DNA of 64,000 nt from Hippasteria phrygiana (GCA_037893225.1 JAZGUH010000116.1:1984001-2048000), one strand, 5' to 3'. Shown: positions 1-12,180, counted from the first letter of the stretch. Made by a program: numbers and translations. Notes: a model not told the origin generated them from the letters alone.

Positions 1-137
1 CACTTGTGGAGAACATTCAAACCTCGCAATGTTTATTTTCTTTCCGGCCAACATCTGTGTGCATATTACCTTCTATTTATTGCTCCATGCCTGTCAAATT
101 CCCTAGGGTATGACTTGCTTTAATCATTCATAATTGC
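1..137. repeat. Partial monomer, type 1 (left edge)
   Basis: This is the last 137 bases of a monomer cut by the window edge. The GAACATT state (C at offset 108) near position 14 and the TTTAATC tail identify it as type 1, which is followed here by type 2 as expected. Confidence 0.9.
101..108. repeat. CCCTAGGG palindrome marking the 231-bp class
   Basis: A perfect 8-bp palindrome containing CCTAGG is present near the 3' end of the 231-bp monomers. The 232-bp class has CCCTGGGG here and one extra G seven bases further on. The two changes travel together, so the palindrome serves as a marker of length class. Rare exceptions are private substitutions (for example 41094). Confidence 0.7.
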
Positions 138-142
138 ATGAA
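127..142. repeat. Short dyad symmetry at the monomer boundary
   Basis: TTCAT, a 6-base spacer AATTGC, then ATGAA form an imperfect palindrome across the junction of two monomers. The same bases occur at nearly every boundary in the array. The one boundary change I noticed is C to A at 24447, which breaks one arm. No protein site is recognised. Confidence 0.6.
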
Positions 143-211
143 ATATCAACCAAATACAGTAATTTTGACATGTATGGATAGCTTAGATCTGGCGCTACAT
201 GTTGCAATTAT
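130..211. repeat. 9-bp inverted repeat inside the monomer
   Basis: ATAATTGCA at 130-138 has its exact reverse complement TGCAATTAT at 203-211, with a 64-base loop. Monomers with T at offset 72 keep the 9-bp arm. Those with C at offset 72 (TGCAATCAT, for example types 3, 4, 10, 12 and 16) carry one mismatch. This could allow stem formation in single-stranded DNA or RNA; that is inference. Confidence 0.5.
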
Positions 212-1062
212 CGGCGGCTTCTTAGAGTTAAAACTTGTAGAGAAAATTCAAACCTCGCAATTTTTATTTTCTTTCCGGCCAACATCTGTGTGCATATTAC
301 CTTCTATTTATTGCTCCATGCCTGTCAAATTCCCTAGGGTATGACTTGCTTTACTCATTCATAATTGCATGAAATATCAACCAAATTCAGTAATTTTGAC
401 ATGTATGGATAGCTTAGACCTGGCGCTACATGTTGCAATTATCGGCGGCTTCCTAGAGTTAAAACTTGTGGAGAAAATTCAAACCTCGCAATGTTTATTT
501 TCTTTCCGGCCAACATCTGTGTACATGTTACCGTCTATTTATTGCTCCATGCATGTCAAATTCCCTGGGGTATGGACTAGCTTTATTCATTCATAATTGC
601 ATGAAATATCAACCAAATGCAGTAATTTTGACATGTATGGATAGCTTAGATCTGGCGCTACATGTTGCAATTATCGGCGGCTTCTTAGAGTTAACACTTG
701 TGGAGAAAATTCAAAACTCGCAATGTTTATTTTCTTTCCGGCCAACATCTGTGTGCATATTACCTTCTATTTATTGCTCCATGCCTGTCAAATTCCCTAG
801 GGTATGACTTGCTTTACTCATTCATAATTGCATGAAATATCAACCAAATACAGTAATTTTGACATGTATGGATAGCTTAGATCTGGCGCTACATGTTGCA
901 ATTATCGGCGGCTTCTTAGAGTTAACACTTGTGGAGAACATTCAAACCTCGCAATGTTTATTTTCTTTCCGGCCAACATCTGTGTGCATATTACCTTCTA
1001 TTTATTGCTCCATGCCTGTCAAATTCCCTAGGGTATGACTTGCTTTAATCATTCATAATTGC
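138..1062. repeat. 4-mer unit, types 2-22-23-1 (925 bp)
   Basis: Four monomers start at 138 (T125), 369 (T19, C51), 601 (A116) and 832 (C108). The step from type 2 to type 22 is a jump; the rest is canonical order. The same 925-bp block recurs at 26308-27232, 29548-30472 and 31631-32555, and in altered form from 40896. The first monomer carries a private G to A at 240. Confidence 0.85.
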
Positions 1063-4000
1063 ATGAAATATCAACCAAATACAGTAATTTTGACATGTAT
1101 GGATAGCTTAGATCTGGCGCTACATGTTGCAATTATCGGCGGCTTCTTAGAGTTAAAACTTGTGGAGAAAATTCAAACCTCGCAATTTTTATTTTCTTTC
1201 CGGCCAACATCTGTGTGCATATTACCTTCTATTTATTGCTCCATGCCTGTCAAATTCCCTAGGGTATGACTTGCTTTACTCATTCATAATTGCATGAAAT
1301 ATCAACCAAATACAGTAATTTTGACATGTATGGATAGCTTAGATCTGGCGCTACATGTTGCAATCATCGGCGGCTTCCTAGAGTTAAAACTTGTGGAGAA
1401 AATTCAAACCTCGCAATGTTTATTTTCTTTCCGGCCAACATCTGTGTACATGTTACCGTCTATTTATTGCTCCATGCATGTCAAATTCCCTGGGGTATGG
1501 ACTTGCTTTACTCATTCATAATTGCATGAAATATCAACCAAATACAGTAATTTTGACATGTATGGATAGCTTAGATCTGGCGCTACATGTTGCAATCATC
1601 GGCGGCTTCCTAGAGTTAAAACTTGTGGAGAAAATTCAAACCTCGCAATGTTTATTTTCTTTCCGGCCAACATCTGTGTACATGTTACCGTCTATTTATT
1701 GCTCCATGCATGTCAAATTCCCTGGGGTATGGACTAGCTTTACTCATTCATAATTGCATGAAATATCAACCAAATTCAGTAATTTTGACATGTATGGATA
1801 GCTTAGACCTGCCGCTACATGTTGCAATTATCGGCGGCTTCCTAGAGTTAAAACTTGTGGAGAAAATTCAAACCTCGCAATGTTTATTTTCTTTCCGGCC
1901 AACATCTGTGTACATGTTACCGTCTATTTATTGCTCCATGCATGTCAAATTCCCTGGGGTATGGACTAGCTTTATTCATTCATAATTGCATGAAATATCA
2001 ACCAAATGCAGTAATTTTGACATGTATGGATAGCTTAGATCTGGCGCTACATGTTGCAATCATCGGCGGCTTCCTAGAGTTAAAACTTGTGGAGAAAATT
2101 CAAACCTCGCAATGTTTATTTTCTTTCAGGCCAACATCTGTGTACATGTTACCGTCTATTTATTGCTCCATGCCTGTCAAATTCCCTAGGGTATGACTTG
2201 CTTTACTCATTCATAATTGCATGAAATATCAACCAAATACAGTAATTTTGACATGTATGGATAGCTTAGATCTGGCGCTACATGTTGCAATCATCGGCGG
2301 CTTCTTAGAGTTAACACTTGTGGAGAAAATTCAAACCTCGCAATGTTTATTTTCTTTCCGGCCAACATCTGTGTACATGTTACCGTCTATTTATTGCTCC
2401 ATGCATGTCAAATTCCCTGGGGTATGGACTTGCTTTATTCATTCATAATTGCATGAAATATCAACCAAATGCAGTAATTTTGACATGTATGGATAGCTTA
2501 GATCTGGCGCTACATGTTGCAATCATCGGCGGCTTCCTAGAGTTAAAACTTGTGGAGAAAATTCAAACCTCGCAATGTTTATTTTCTTTCCGGCCAACAT
2601 CTGTGTACATGTTACCGTCTATTTATTGCTCCATGCATGTCAAATTCCCTGGGGTATGGACTAGCTTTACTCATTCATAATTGCATGAAATATCAACCAA
2701 ATTCAGTAATTTTGACATGTATGGATAGCTTAGATCTGGCGCTACATGTTGCAATTATCGGCGGCTTCTTAGAGTTAAAACTTGTGGAGAAAATTCAAAC
2801 CTCGCAATGTTTATTTTCTTTCCGGCCAACATCTGTGTGCATATTACCTTCTATTTATTGCTCCATGCCTGTCAAATTCCCTAGGGTATGACTTGCTTTA
2901 CTCATTCATAATTGCATGAAATATCAACCAAATACAGTAATTTTGACATGTATGGATAGCTTAGATCTGGCGCTACATGTTGCAATCATCGGCGGCTTCC
3001 TAGAGTTAAAACTTGTGGAGAAAATTCAAACCTCGCAATGTTTATTTTCTTTGCGGCCAACATCTGTGTACATGTTACCGTCTATTTATTGCTCCATGCA
3101 TGTCAAATTCCCTGGGGTATGGACTTGCTTTATTCATTCATAATTGCATGAAATATCAACCAAATGCAGTAATTTTGACATGTATGGATAGCTTAGATCT
3201 GGCGCTACATGTTGCAATTATCGGCGGCTTCTTAGAGTTAACACTTGTGGAGAAAATTCAAACCTCGCAATGTTTATTTTCTTTCCGGCCAACATCTGTG
3301 TGCATATTACCTTCTATTTATTGCTCCATGCCTGTCAAATTCCCTAGGGTATGACTTGCTTTACTCATTCATAATTGCATGAAATATCAACCAAATACAG
3401 TAATTTTGACATGTATGGATAGCTTAGATCTGGCGCTACATGTTGCAATCATCGGCGGCTTCCTAGAGTTAAAACTTGTGGAGAAAATTCAAACCTCGCA
3501 ATGTTTATTTTCTTTCCGGCCAACATCTGTGTACATGTTACCGTCTATTTATTGCTCCATGCATGTCAAATTCCCTGGGGTATGGACTTGCTTTATTCAT
3601 TCATAATTGCATGAAATATCAACCAAATGCAGTAATTTTGACATGTATGGATAGCTTAGATCTGGCGCTACATGTTGGAATTATCGGCGGCTTCTTAGAG
3701 TTAACACTTGTGGAGAAAATTCAAACCTCGCAATGTTTATTTTCTTTCCGGCCAACATCTGTGTACATATAACCGTCTATTTATTGCTCCATGCATATCA
3801 AATTCCCTGGGGTATGGACTTGCTTTATTCATTCATAATTGCATGAAATATCAACCAAATGCAGTAATTTTGACATGTATGGATAGCTTAGACCTGGCGC
3901 TACATGTTGCAATTATCGGCGGCTTCTTAGAGTTAACACTTGTGGAGAAAATTCAAACCTCGCAATGTTTATTTTCTTTCCGGCCAACATCTGTGTACAT

Positions 4001-4305
4001 ATAACCGTCTATTTATTGCTCCATGCATGTCAAATTCCCTGGGGTATGGACTTGCTTTATTCATTCATAATTGCATGAAATATCAACCAAATGCAGTAAT
4101 TTTGACATGTATGGATAGCTTAGACCTGGCGCTACATGTTGCAATTATCGGCGGCTTCTTAGAGTTAACACTTGTGGAGAAAATTCAAACCTCGCAATGT
4201 TTATTTTCTTTCCGGCCAACATCTGTGTGCATATTACCTTCTATTTATTGCTCCATGCCTCTCAAATTCCCTAGGGTATGACTTGCTTTACTCATTCATA
4301 ATTGC

Positions 4306-4536
4306 ATGAAATATCAACCAAATACAGTAATTTTGACATGTATGGATAGCTTAGACCTGGCGCTACATGTTGCAATCATCGGCGGCTTCCTAGAGTTAAA
4401 ACTTGTGGAGAAAATTCAAACCTCGCAATGTTTATTTTCTTTCCGGCCAACATCTGTGTGCATATTACCTTCTATTTATTGCTCCATGCCTGTCAAATTC
4501 CCTAGGGTATGACTTGCTTTACTCATTCATAATTGC
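4306..4536. repeat. Representative 231-bp monomer (type 16)
   Basis: This unit shows the 231-bp class: CCTGTC at offset 184, CCCTAGGG, then GTATGACTTGC. It holds CpG sites in GGCGCT, ATCGGCGG, CTCGCA and TCCGG. The open frame from its first base ends in TGA at codon 69. The same type with C51 and A95 recurs after nearly every type 15 monomer. Confidence 0.8.
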
Positions 4537-4768
4537 ATGAAATATCAACCAAATACAGTAATTTTGACATGTATGGATAGCTTAGATCTGGCGCTACATG
4601 TTGCAATCATCGGCGGCTTCCTAGAGTTAAAACTTGTGGAGAAAATTCAAACCTCGCAATGTTTATTTTCTTTCCGGCCAACATCTGTGTACATGTTACC
4701 GTCTATTTATTGCTCCATGCATGTCAAATTCCCTGGGGTATGGACTTGCTTTATTCATTCATAATTGC
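4537..4768. repeat. Representative 232-bp monomer (type 12/17)
   Basis: This unit shows the 232-bp class: CATGTC at offset 184, CCCTGGGG and GTATGGACT with one extra G, then TTGCTTTATTC. The extra base removes the TGA of the 231-bp class, so the frame runs on to a TAA eight codons later, just before the next monomer. Types 12 and 17 cannot be told apart by sequence, only by neighbours. Confidence 0.8.
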
Positions 4769-5463
4769 ATGAAATATCAACCAAATGCAGTAATTTTGAC
4801 ATGTATGGATAGCTTAGATCTGGCGCTACATGTTGCAATTATCGGCGGCTTCTTAGAGTTAACACTTGTGGAGAAAATTCAAACCTCGCAATGTTTATTT
4901 TCTTTCCGGCCAACATCTGTGTACATATAACCGTCTATTTATTGCTCCATGCATGTCAAATTCCCTGGGGTATGGACTTGCTTTATTCATTCATAATTGC
5001 ATGAAATATCAACCAAATGCAGTAATTTTGACATGTATGGATAGCTTAGACCTGGCGCTACATGTTGCAATTATCGGCGGCTTCTTAGAGTTAACACTTG
5101 TGGAGAAAATTCAAACCTCGCAATGTTTATTTTCTTTCCGGCCAACATCTGTGTGCATATTACCTTCTATTTATTGCTCCATGCCTGTCAAATTCCCTAG
5201 GGTATGACTTGCTTTACTCATTCATAATTGCATGAAATATCAACCAAATACAGTAATTTTGACATGTATGGATAGCTTAGATCTGGCGCTACATGTTGCA
5301 ATCATCGGCGGCTTCCTAGAGTTAAAACTTGTGGAGAAAATTCAAACCTCGCAATGTTTATTTTCTTTCTGGCCAACATCTGTGTACATGTTACCGTCTA
5401 TTTATTGCTCCATGCATGTCAAATTCCCTGGGGTATGGACTTCCTTTACTCATTCATAATTGC

Positions 5464-5695
5464 ATGAAATATCAACCAAATACAGTAATTTTGACATGTA
5501 TGGATAGCTTAGATCTGGCGCTACATGTTGCAATCATCGGCGGCTTCCTAGAGTTAAAACTTGTGGAGAAAATTCAAACCTCGCAATGTTTATTTTCTTT
5601 CCGGCCAACATCTGTGTACATGTTACCGTCTATTTATTGCTCCATGCATGTCAAATTCCCTGGGGTATGGACTAGCTTTATTCATTCATAATTGC
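5464..5695. repeat. Chimeric monomer 21/22
   Basis: The 5' part matches type 21 (A19, T51, C72) but A134 is absent and the tail is TAGCTTTATTC as in type 22. It is followed by type 23, as type 22 would be. The exchange point lies between offsets 72 and 134. The event removes one monomer from the canonical order. Confidence 0.65.
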
Positions 5696-5926
5696 ATGAA
5701 ATATCAACCAAATGCAGTAATTTTGACATGTATGGATAGCTTAGATCTGGCGCTACATGTTGCAATTATCGGCGGCTTCTTAGAGTTAACACTTGTGGAG
5801 AAAATTCAAAACTCGCAATGTTTATTTTCTTTCCGGCCAACATCTGTGTGCATATTACCTTCTATTTATTGCTCCATGCCTGTCAAATTCCCTAGGGTAT
5901 GACTTGCTTTACTCATTCATAATTGC

Positions 5927-6158
5927 ATGAAATATCAACCAAATACAGTAATTTTGACATGTATGGATAGCTTAGATCTGGCGCTACATGTTGCAATTAT
6001 CGGCGGCTTCTTAGAGTTAACACTTGTGGAGAACATTCAAACCTCGCAATGTTTATTTTCTTTCCGGCCAACATCTGTGTGCATATTACCTTCTATTTAT
6101 TGCTCCATGCCTGTCAAATTCCCTGGGGTATGGACTAGCTTTACTCATTCATAATTGC
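5927..6158. repeat. Chimeric monomer 1/4 (first of nine)
   Basis: The unit is type 1 through offset 185 (C108, CCTGTC) and then switches to the type 4 end (CCTGGGG, extra G, TAGCTTTACTC). It is followed by type 5. The exchange lies between offsets 185 and 199 and removes types 2 and 3. The same chimera recurs at 16350, 22372, 25151, 39739, 43443, 52475, 58730 and 61741, so one founding event has been copied across the array. Confidence 0.8.
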
Positions 6159-7316
6159 ATGAAATATCAACCAAATTCAGTAATTTTGACATGTATGGAT
6201 AGCTTAGACCTGCCGCTACATGTTGCAATTATCGGCGGCTTCCTAGAGTTAAAACTTGTGGAGAAAATTCAAACCTCGCAATGTTTATTTTCTTTCCGGC
6301 CAACATCTGTGTACATGTTACCGTCTATTTATTGCTCCATGCATGTCAAATTCCCTGGGGTATGGACTAGCTTTATTCATTCATAATTGCATGAAATATC
6401 AACCAAATGCAGTAATTTTGACATGTATGGATAGCTTAGATCTGGCGCTACATGTTGCAATCATCGGCGGCTTCCTAGAGTTAAAACTTGTGGAGAAAAT
6501 TCAAACCTCGCAATGTTTATTTTCTTTCCGGCCAACATCTGTGTACATGTTACCGTCTATTTATTGCTCCATGCCTGTCAAATTCCCTAGGGTATGACTT
6601 GCTTTACTCATTCATAATTGCATGAAATATCAACCAAATACAGTAATTTTGACATGTATGGATAGCTTAGATCTGGCGCTACATGTTGCAATCATCGGCG
6701 GCTTCCTAGAGTTAAAACTTGTGGAGAAAATTCAAACCTCGCAATGTTTATTTTCTTTCCGGCCAACATCTGTGTACATGTTACCGTCTATTTATTGCTC
6801 CATGCATGTCAAATTCCCTGGGGTATGGACTTGCTTTATTCATTCATAATTGCATGAAATATCAACCAAATGCAGTAATTTTGACATGTATGGATAGCTT
6901 AGATCTGGCGCTACATGTTGCAATTATCGGCGGCTTCTTAGAGTTAACACTTGTGGAGAAAATTCAAACCTCGCAATGTTTATTTTCTTTCCGGCCAACA
7001 TCTGTGTACATATAACCGTCTATTTATTGCTCCATGCATGTCAAATTCCCTGGGGTATGGACTTGCTTTATTCATTCATAATTGCATGAAATATCAACCA
7101 AATGCAGTAATTTTGACATGTATGGATAGCTTAGACCTGGCGCTACATGTTGCAATTATCGGCGGCTTCTTAGAGTTAACACTTGTGGAGAAAATTCAAA
7201 CCTCGCAATGTTTATTTTCTTTCCGGCCAACATCTGTGTGCATATTACCTTCTATTTATTGCTCCATGCCTGTCAAATTCCCTAGGGTATGACTTGCTTT
7301 ACTCATTCATAATTGC
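6159..7316. repeat. Types 5-6b-17-18-19 with two jumps
   Basis: Monomers at 6159 (C55), 6391 (6b), 6622, 6854 and 7086. The step 6b to 17 skips types 7-16, and type 19 is followed at 7317 by 6a instead of 20. The triplet 17-18-19 therefore repeats the one at 4537-5231. Confidence 0.75.
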
Positions 7317-8242
7317 ATGAAATATCAACCAAATGCAGTAATTTTGACATGTATGGATAGCTTAGATCTGGCGCTACATGTTGCAATCATCGGCGGCTTC
7401 CTAGAGTTAAAACTTGTGGAGAAAATTCAAACCTCGCAATGTTTATTTTCTTTCAGGCCAACATCTGTGTACATGTTACCGTCTATTTATTGCTCCATGC
7501 CTGTCAAATTCCCTAGGGTATGACTTGCTTTACTCATTCATAATTGCATGAAATATCAACCAAATACAGTAATTTTGACATGTATGGATAGCTTAGATCT
7601 GGCGCTACATGTTGCAATCATCGGCGGCTTCTTAGAGTTAACACTTGTGGAGAAAATTCAAACCTCGCAATGTTTATTTTCTTTCCGGCCAACATCTGTG
7701 TACATGTTACCGTCTATTTATTGCTCCATGCATGTCAAATTCCCTGGGGTATGGACTTGCTTTATTCATTCATAATTGCATGAAATATCAACCAAATGCA
7801 GTAATTTTGACATGTATGGATAGCTTAGATCTGGCGCTACATGTTGCAATCATCGGCGGCTTCCTAGAGTTAAAACTTGTGGAGAAAATTCAAACCTCGC
7901 AATGTTTATTTTCTTTCCGGCCAACATCTGTGTACATGTTACCGTCTATTTATTGCTCCATGCATGTCAAATTCCCTGGGGTATGGACTAGCTTTACTCA
8001 TTCATAATTGCATGAAATATCAACCAAATTCAGTAATTTTGACATGTATGGATAGCTTAGATCTGGCGCTACATGTTGCAATTATCGGCGGCTTCTTAGA
8101 GTTAAAACTTGTGGAGAAAATTCAAACCTCGCAATGTTTATTTTCTTTCCGGCCAACATCTGTGTGCATATTACCTTCTATTTATTGCTCCATGCCTGTC
8201 AAATTCCCTAGGGTATGACTTGCTTTACTCATTCATAATTGC
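7317..8242. repeat. Run 6a-7-8-9
   Basis: Second occurrence of 6a (TTTCAGG, A139) 5,327 bp after the first at 1990. It is followed in order by 7548, 7780 and 8012. The distance equals 23 monomers, although the intervening content is not the canonical 23. Confidence 0.8.
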
Positions 8243-9632
8243 ATGAAATATCAACCAAATACAGTAATTTTGACATGTATGGATAGCTTAGATCTGGCGC
8301 TACATGTTGCAATCATCGGCGGCTTCCTAGAGTTAAAACTTGTGGAGAAAATTCAAACCTCGCAATGTTTATTTTCTTTGCGGCCAACATCTGTGTACAT
8401 GTTACCGTCTATTTATTGCTCCATGCATGTCAAATTCCCTGGGGTATGGACTTGCTTTATTCATTCATAATTGCATGAAATATCAACCAAATGCAGTAAT
8501 TTTGACATGTATGGATAGCTTAGATCTGGCGCTACATGTTGCAATTATCGGCGGCTTCCTAGAGTTAAAACTTGTGGAGAAAATTCAAACCTCGCAATGT
8601 TTATTTTCTTTCCGGCCAACATCTGTGTGCATATTACCTTCTATTTATTGCTCCATGCCTGTCAAATTCCCTAGGGTATGACTTGCTTTACTCATTCATA
8701 ATTGCATGAAATATCAACCAAATACAGTAATTTTGACATGTATGGATAGCTTAGATCTGGCGCTACATGTTGCAATCATCGGCGGCTTCCTAGAGTTAAA
8801 ACTTGTGGAGAAAATTCAAACCTCGCAATGTTTATTTTCTTTCCGGCCAACATCTGTGTACATGTTACCGTCTATTTATTGCTCCATGCATGTCAAATTC
8901 CCTGGGGTATGGACTTGCTTTATTCATTCATAATTGCATGAAATATCAACCAAATGCAGTAATTTTGACATGTATGGATAGCTTAGATCTGGCGCTACAT
9001 GTTGGAATTATCGGCGGCTTCTTAGAGTTAACACTTGTGGAGAAAATTCAAACCTCGCAATGTTTATTTTCTTTCCGGCCAACATCTGTGTACATATAAC
9101 CGTCTATTTATTGCTCCATGCATATCAAATTCCCTGGGGTATGGACTTGCTTTATTCATTCATAATTGCATGAAATATCAACCAAATGCAGTAATTTTGA
9201 CATGTATGGATAGCTTAGACCTGGCGCTACATGTTGCAATTATCGGCGGCTTCTTAGAGTTAACACTTGTGGAGAAAATTCAAACCTCGCAATGTTTATT
9301 TTCTTTCCGGCCAACATCTGTGTACATATAACCGTCTATTTATTGCTCCATGCATGTCAAATTCCCTGGGGTATGGACTTGCTTTATTCATTCATAATTG
9401 CATGAAATATCAACCAAATGCAGTAATTTTGACATGTATGGATAGCTTAGACCTGGCGCTACATGTTGCAATTATCGGCGGCTTCTTAGAGTTAACACTT
9501 GTGGAGAAAATTCAAACCTCGCAATGTTTATTTTCTTTCCGGCCAACATCTGTGTGCATATTACCTTCTATTTATTGCTCCATGCCTCTCAAATTCCCTA
9601 GGGTATGACTTGCTTTACTCATTCATAATTGC
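8243..9632. repeat. 6-mer copy 1, types 10-11-12-13-14-15 (1,390 bp)
   Basis: Units start at 8243 (G138), 8475, 8706, 8938 (G68), 9170 and 9402 (C187). The type 11 unit is a variant with C85 and A95 in place of T85 and C95. The same variant is found in copy 2, tying the two copies together. Confidence 0.85.
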
Positions 9633-11022
9633 ATGAAATATCAACCAAATACAGTAATTTTGACATGTATGGATAGCTTAGACCTGGCGCTACATGTTGC
9701 AATCATCGGCGGCTTCCTAGAGTTAAAACTTGTGGAGAAAATTCAAACCTCGCAATGTTTATTTTCTTTGCGGCCAACATCTGTGTACATGTTACCGTCT
9801 ATTTATTGCTCCATGCATGTCAAATTCCCTGGGGTATGGACTTGCTTTATTCATTCATAATTGCATGAAATATCAACCAAATGCAGTAATTTTGACATGT
9901 ATGGATAGCTTAGATCTGGCGCTACATGTTGCAATTATCGGCGGCTTCCTAGAGTTAAAACTTGTGGAGAAAATTCAAACCTCGCAATGTTTATTTTCTT
10001 TCCGGCCAACATCTGTGTGCATATTACCTTCTATTTATTGCTCCATGCCTGTCAAATTCCCTAGGGTATGACTTGCTTTACTCATTCATAATTGCATGAA
10101 ATATCAACCAAATACAGTAATTTTGACATGTATGGATAGCTTAGATCTGGCGCTACATGTTGCAATCATCGGCGGCTTCCTAGAGTTAAAACTTGTGGAG
10201 AAAATTCAAACCTCGCAATGTTTATTTTCTTTCCGGCCAACATCTGTGTACATGTTACCGTCTATTTATTGCTCCATGCATGTCAAATTCCCTGGGGTAT
10301 GGACTTGCTTTATTCATTCATAATTGCATGAAATATCAACCAACTGCAGTAATTTTGACATGTATGGATAGCTTAGATCTGGCGCTACATGTTGGAATTA
10401 TCGGCGGCTTCTTAGAGTTAACACTTGTGGAGAAAATTCAAACCTCGCAATGTTTATTTTCTTTCCGGCCAACATCTGTGTACATATAACCGTCTATTTA
10501 TTGCTCCATGCATATCAAATTCCCTGGGGTATGGACTTGCTTTATTCATTCATAATTGCATGAAATATCAACCAAATGCAGTAATTTTGACATGTATGGA
10601 TAGCTTAGACCTGGCGCTACATGTTGCAATTATCGGCGGCTTCTTAGAGTTAACACTTGTGGAGAAAATTCAAACCTCGCAATGTTTATTTTCTTTCCGG
10701 CCAACATCTGTGTACATATAACCGTCTATTTATTGCTCCATGCATGTCAAATTCCCTGGGGTATGGACTTGCTTTATTCATTCATAATTGCATGAAATAT
10801 CAACCAAATGCAGTAATTTTGACATGTATGGATAGCTTAGACCTGGCGCTACATGTTGCAATTATCGGCGGCTTCTTAGAGTTAACACTTGTGGAGAAAA
10901 TTCAAACCTCGCAATGTTTATTTTCTTTCCGGCCAACATCTGTGTGCATATTACCTTCTATTTATTGCTCCATGCCTCTCAAATTCCCTAGGGTATGACT
11001 TGCTTTACTCATTCATAATTGC
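9633..11022. repeat. 6-mer copy 2, opened by chimera 16/10 (1,390 bp)
   Basis: The first unit (9633-9864) has C51 of type 16, as expected after type 15, and then G138 of type 10. This is the chimeric junction expected of a six-monomer unequal exchange, with the exchange between offsets 51 and 138. Units 9865 (same 11 variant), 10096, 10328, 10560 and 10792 follow. Copy 2 has a private A to C at 10344. Confidence 0.85.
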
Positions 11023-11253
11023 ATGAAATATCAACCAAATACAGTAATTTTGACATGTATGGATAGCTTAGACCTGGCGCTACATGTTGCAATCATCGGC
11101 GGCTTCCTAGAGTTAAAACTTGTGGAGAAAATTCAAACCTCGCAATGTTTATTTTCTTTCCGGCCAACATCTGTGTACATGTTACCGTCTATTTATTGCT
11201 CCATGCCTGTCAAATTCCCTAGGGTATGACTTGCTTTACTCATTCATAATTGC
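11023..11253. repeat. Chimeric monomer 16/6b
   Basis: C51 of type 16 is combined with the 3' half of 6b (A155, G159, CCTGTC, 231-bp end). It is followed by type 17, a step also consistent with 6b to 17 at 6391-6622. The exchange lies between offsets 51 and 155. Confidence 0.6.
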
Positions 11254-11948
11254 ATGAAATATCAACCAAATACAGTAATTTTGACATGTATGGATAGCTT
11301 AGATCTGGCGCTACATGTTGCAATCATCGGCGGCTTCCTAGAGTTAAAACTTGTGGAGAAAATTCAAACCTCGCAATGTTTATTTTCTTTCCGGCCAACA
11401 TCTGTGTACATGTTACCGTCTATTTATTGCTCCATGCATGTCAAATTCCCTGGGGTATGGACTTGCTTTATTCATTCATAATTGCATGAAATATCAACCA
11501 AATGCAGTAATTTTGACATGTATGGATAGCTTAGATCTGGCGCTACATGTTGCAATTATCGGCGGCTTCTTAGAGTTAACACTTGTGGAGAAAATTCAAA
11601 CCTCGCAATGTTTATTTTCTTTCCGGCCAACATCTGTGTACATATAACCGTCTATTTATTGCTCCATGCATGTCAAATTCCCTGGGGTATGGACTTGCTT
11701 TATTCATTCATAATTGCATGAAATATCAACCAAATGCAGTAATTTTGACATGTATGGATAGCTTAGACCTGGCGCTACATGTTGCAATTATCGGCGGCTT
11801 CTTAGAGTTAACACTTGTGGAGAAAATTCAAACCTCGCAATGTTTATTTTCTTTCCGGCCAACATCTGTGTGCATATTACCTTCTATTTATTGCTCCATG
11901 CCTGTCAAATTCCCTAGGGTATGACTTGCTTTACTCATTCATAATTGC
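11254..11948. repeat. Triplet 17-18-19
   Basis: Canonical order at 11254, 11486 (A161, T51) and 11718 (C51, 231 bp). It leads into a chimeric unit instead of a full type 20. Confidence 0.8.
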
Positions 11949-12180
11949 ATGAAATATCAACCAAATACAGTAATTTTGACATGTATGGATAGCTTAGATC
12001 TGGCGCTACATGTTGCAATCATCGGCGGCTTCCTAGAGTTAAAACTTGTGGAGAAAATTCAAACCTCGCAATGTTTATTTTCTTTCCGGCCAACATCTGT
12101 GTACATGTTACCGTCTATTTATTGCTCCATGCATGTCAAATTCCCTGGGGTATGGACTAGCTTTATTCATTCATAATTGC
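11949..12180. repeat. Chimeric monomer 20/5
   Basis: The 5' part fits type 20 (A19, T51, C72), but T139 is missing and the tail TAGCTTTATTC fits type 5. The next unit is 6a, which is what follows type 5. The exchange lies between offsets 72 and 139. Confidence 0.55.

Larger units (their letters stand above)
832..5463. repeat. Longest canonical run, types 1 to 20 (20 monomers)
   Basis: Monomers starting at 832, 1063, 1294, 1526, 1758, 1990, 2221, 2453, 2685, 2916, 3148, 3379, 3611, 3843, 4075, 4306, 4537, 4769, 5001 and 5232 show types 1 to 20 in order without a jump. Diagnostic bases include C55 in the 1758 unit, A139 at 1990, G138 at 2916, G68 at 3611, C187 at 4075 and T139 at 5232. This run is the backbone from which I derived the numbering. 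Confidence 0.85.

Noticed and set aside
101..108. Telomere-like motif in CCCTAGGG
   Set aside because: It is a single 8-bp palindrome per monomer and not a tandem TTAGGG-type array.
138..344. Recurrent open reading frames of 68-120 codons on the plus strand, one or more per monomer
   Set aside because: They repeat with the satellite period, have no recognisable domain, vary mostly by residue-changing substitutions, include premature stops in three monomer types and frame shifts between length classes. They are by-products of the repeat.
138..368. Shorter ancestral sub-repeat inside the monomer
   Set aside because: I looked for internal periodicity and found only short coincidences such as repeated ACATGT and CATG. 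Nothing supports a sub-monomer unit.
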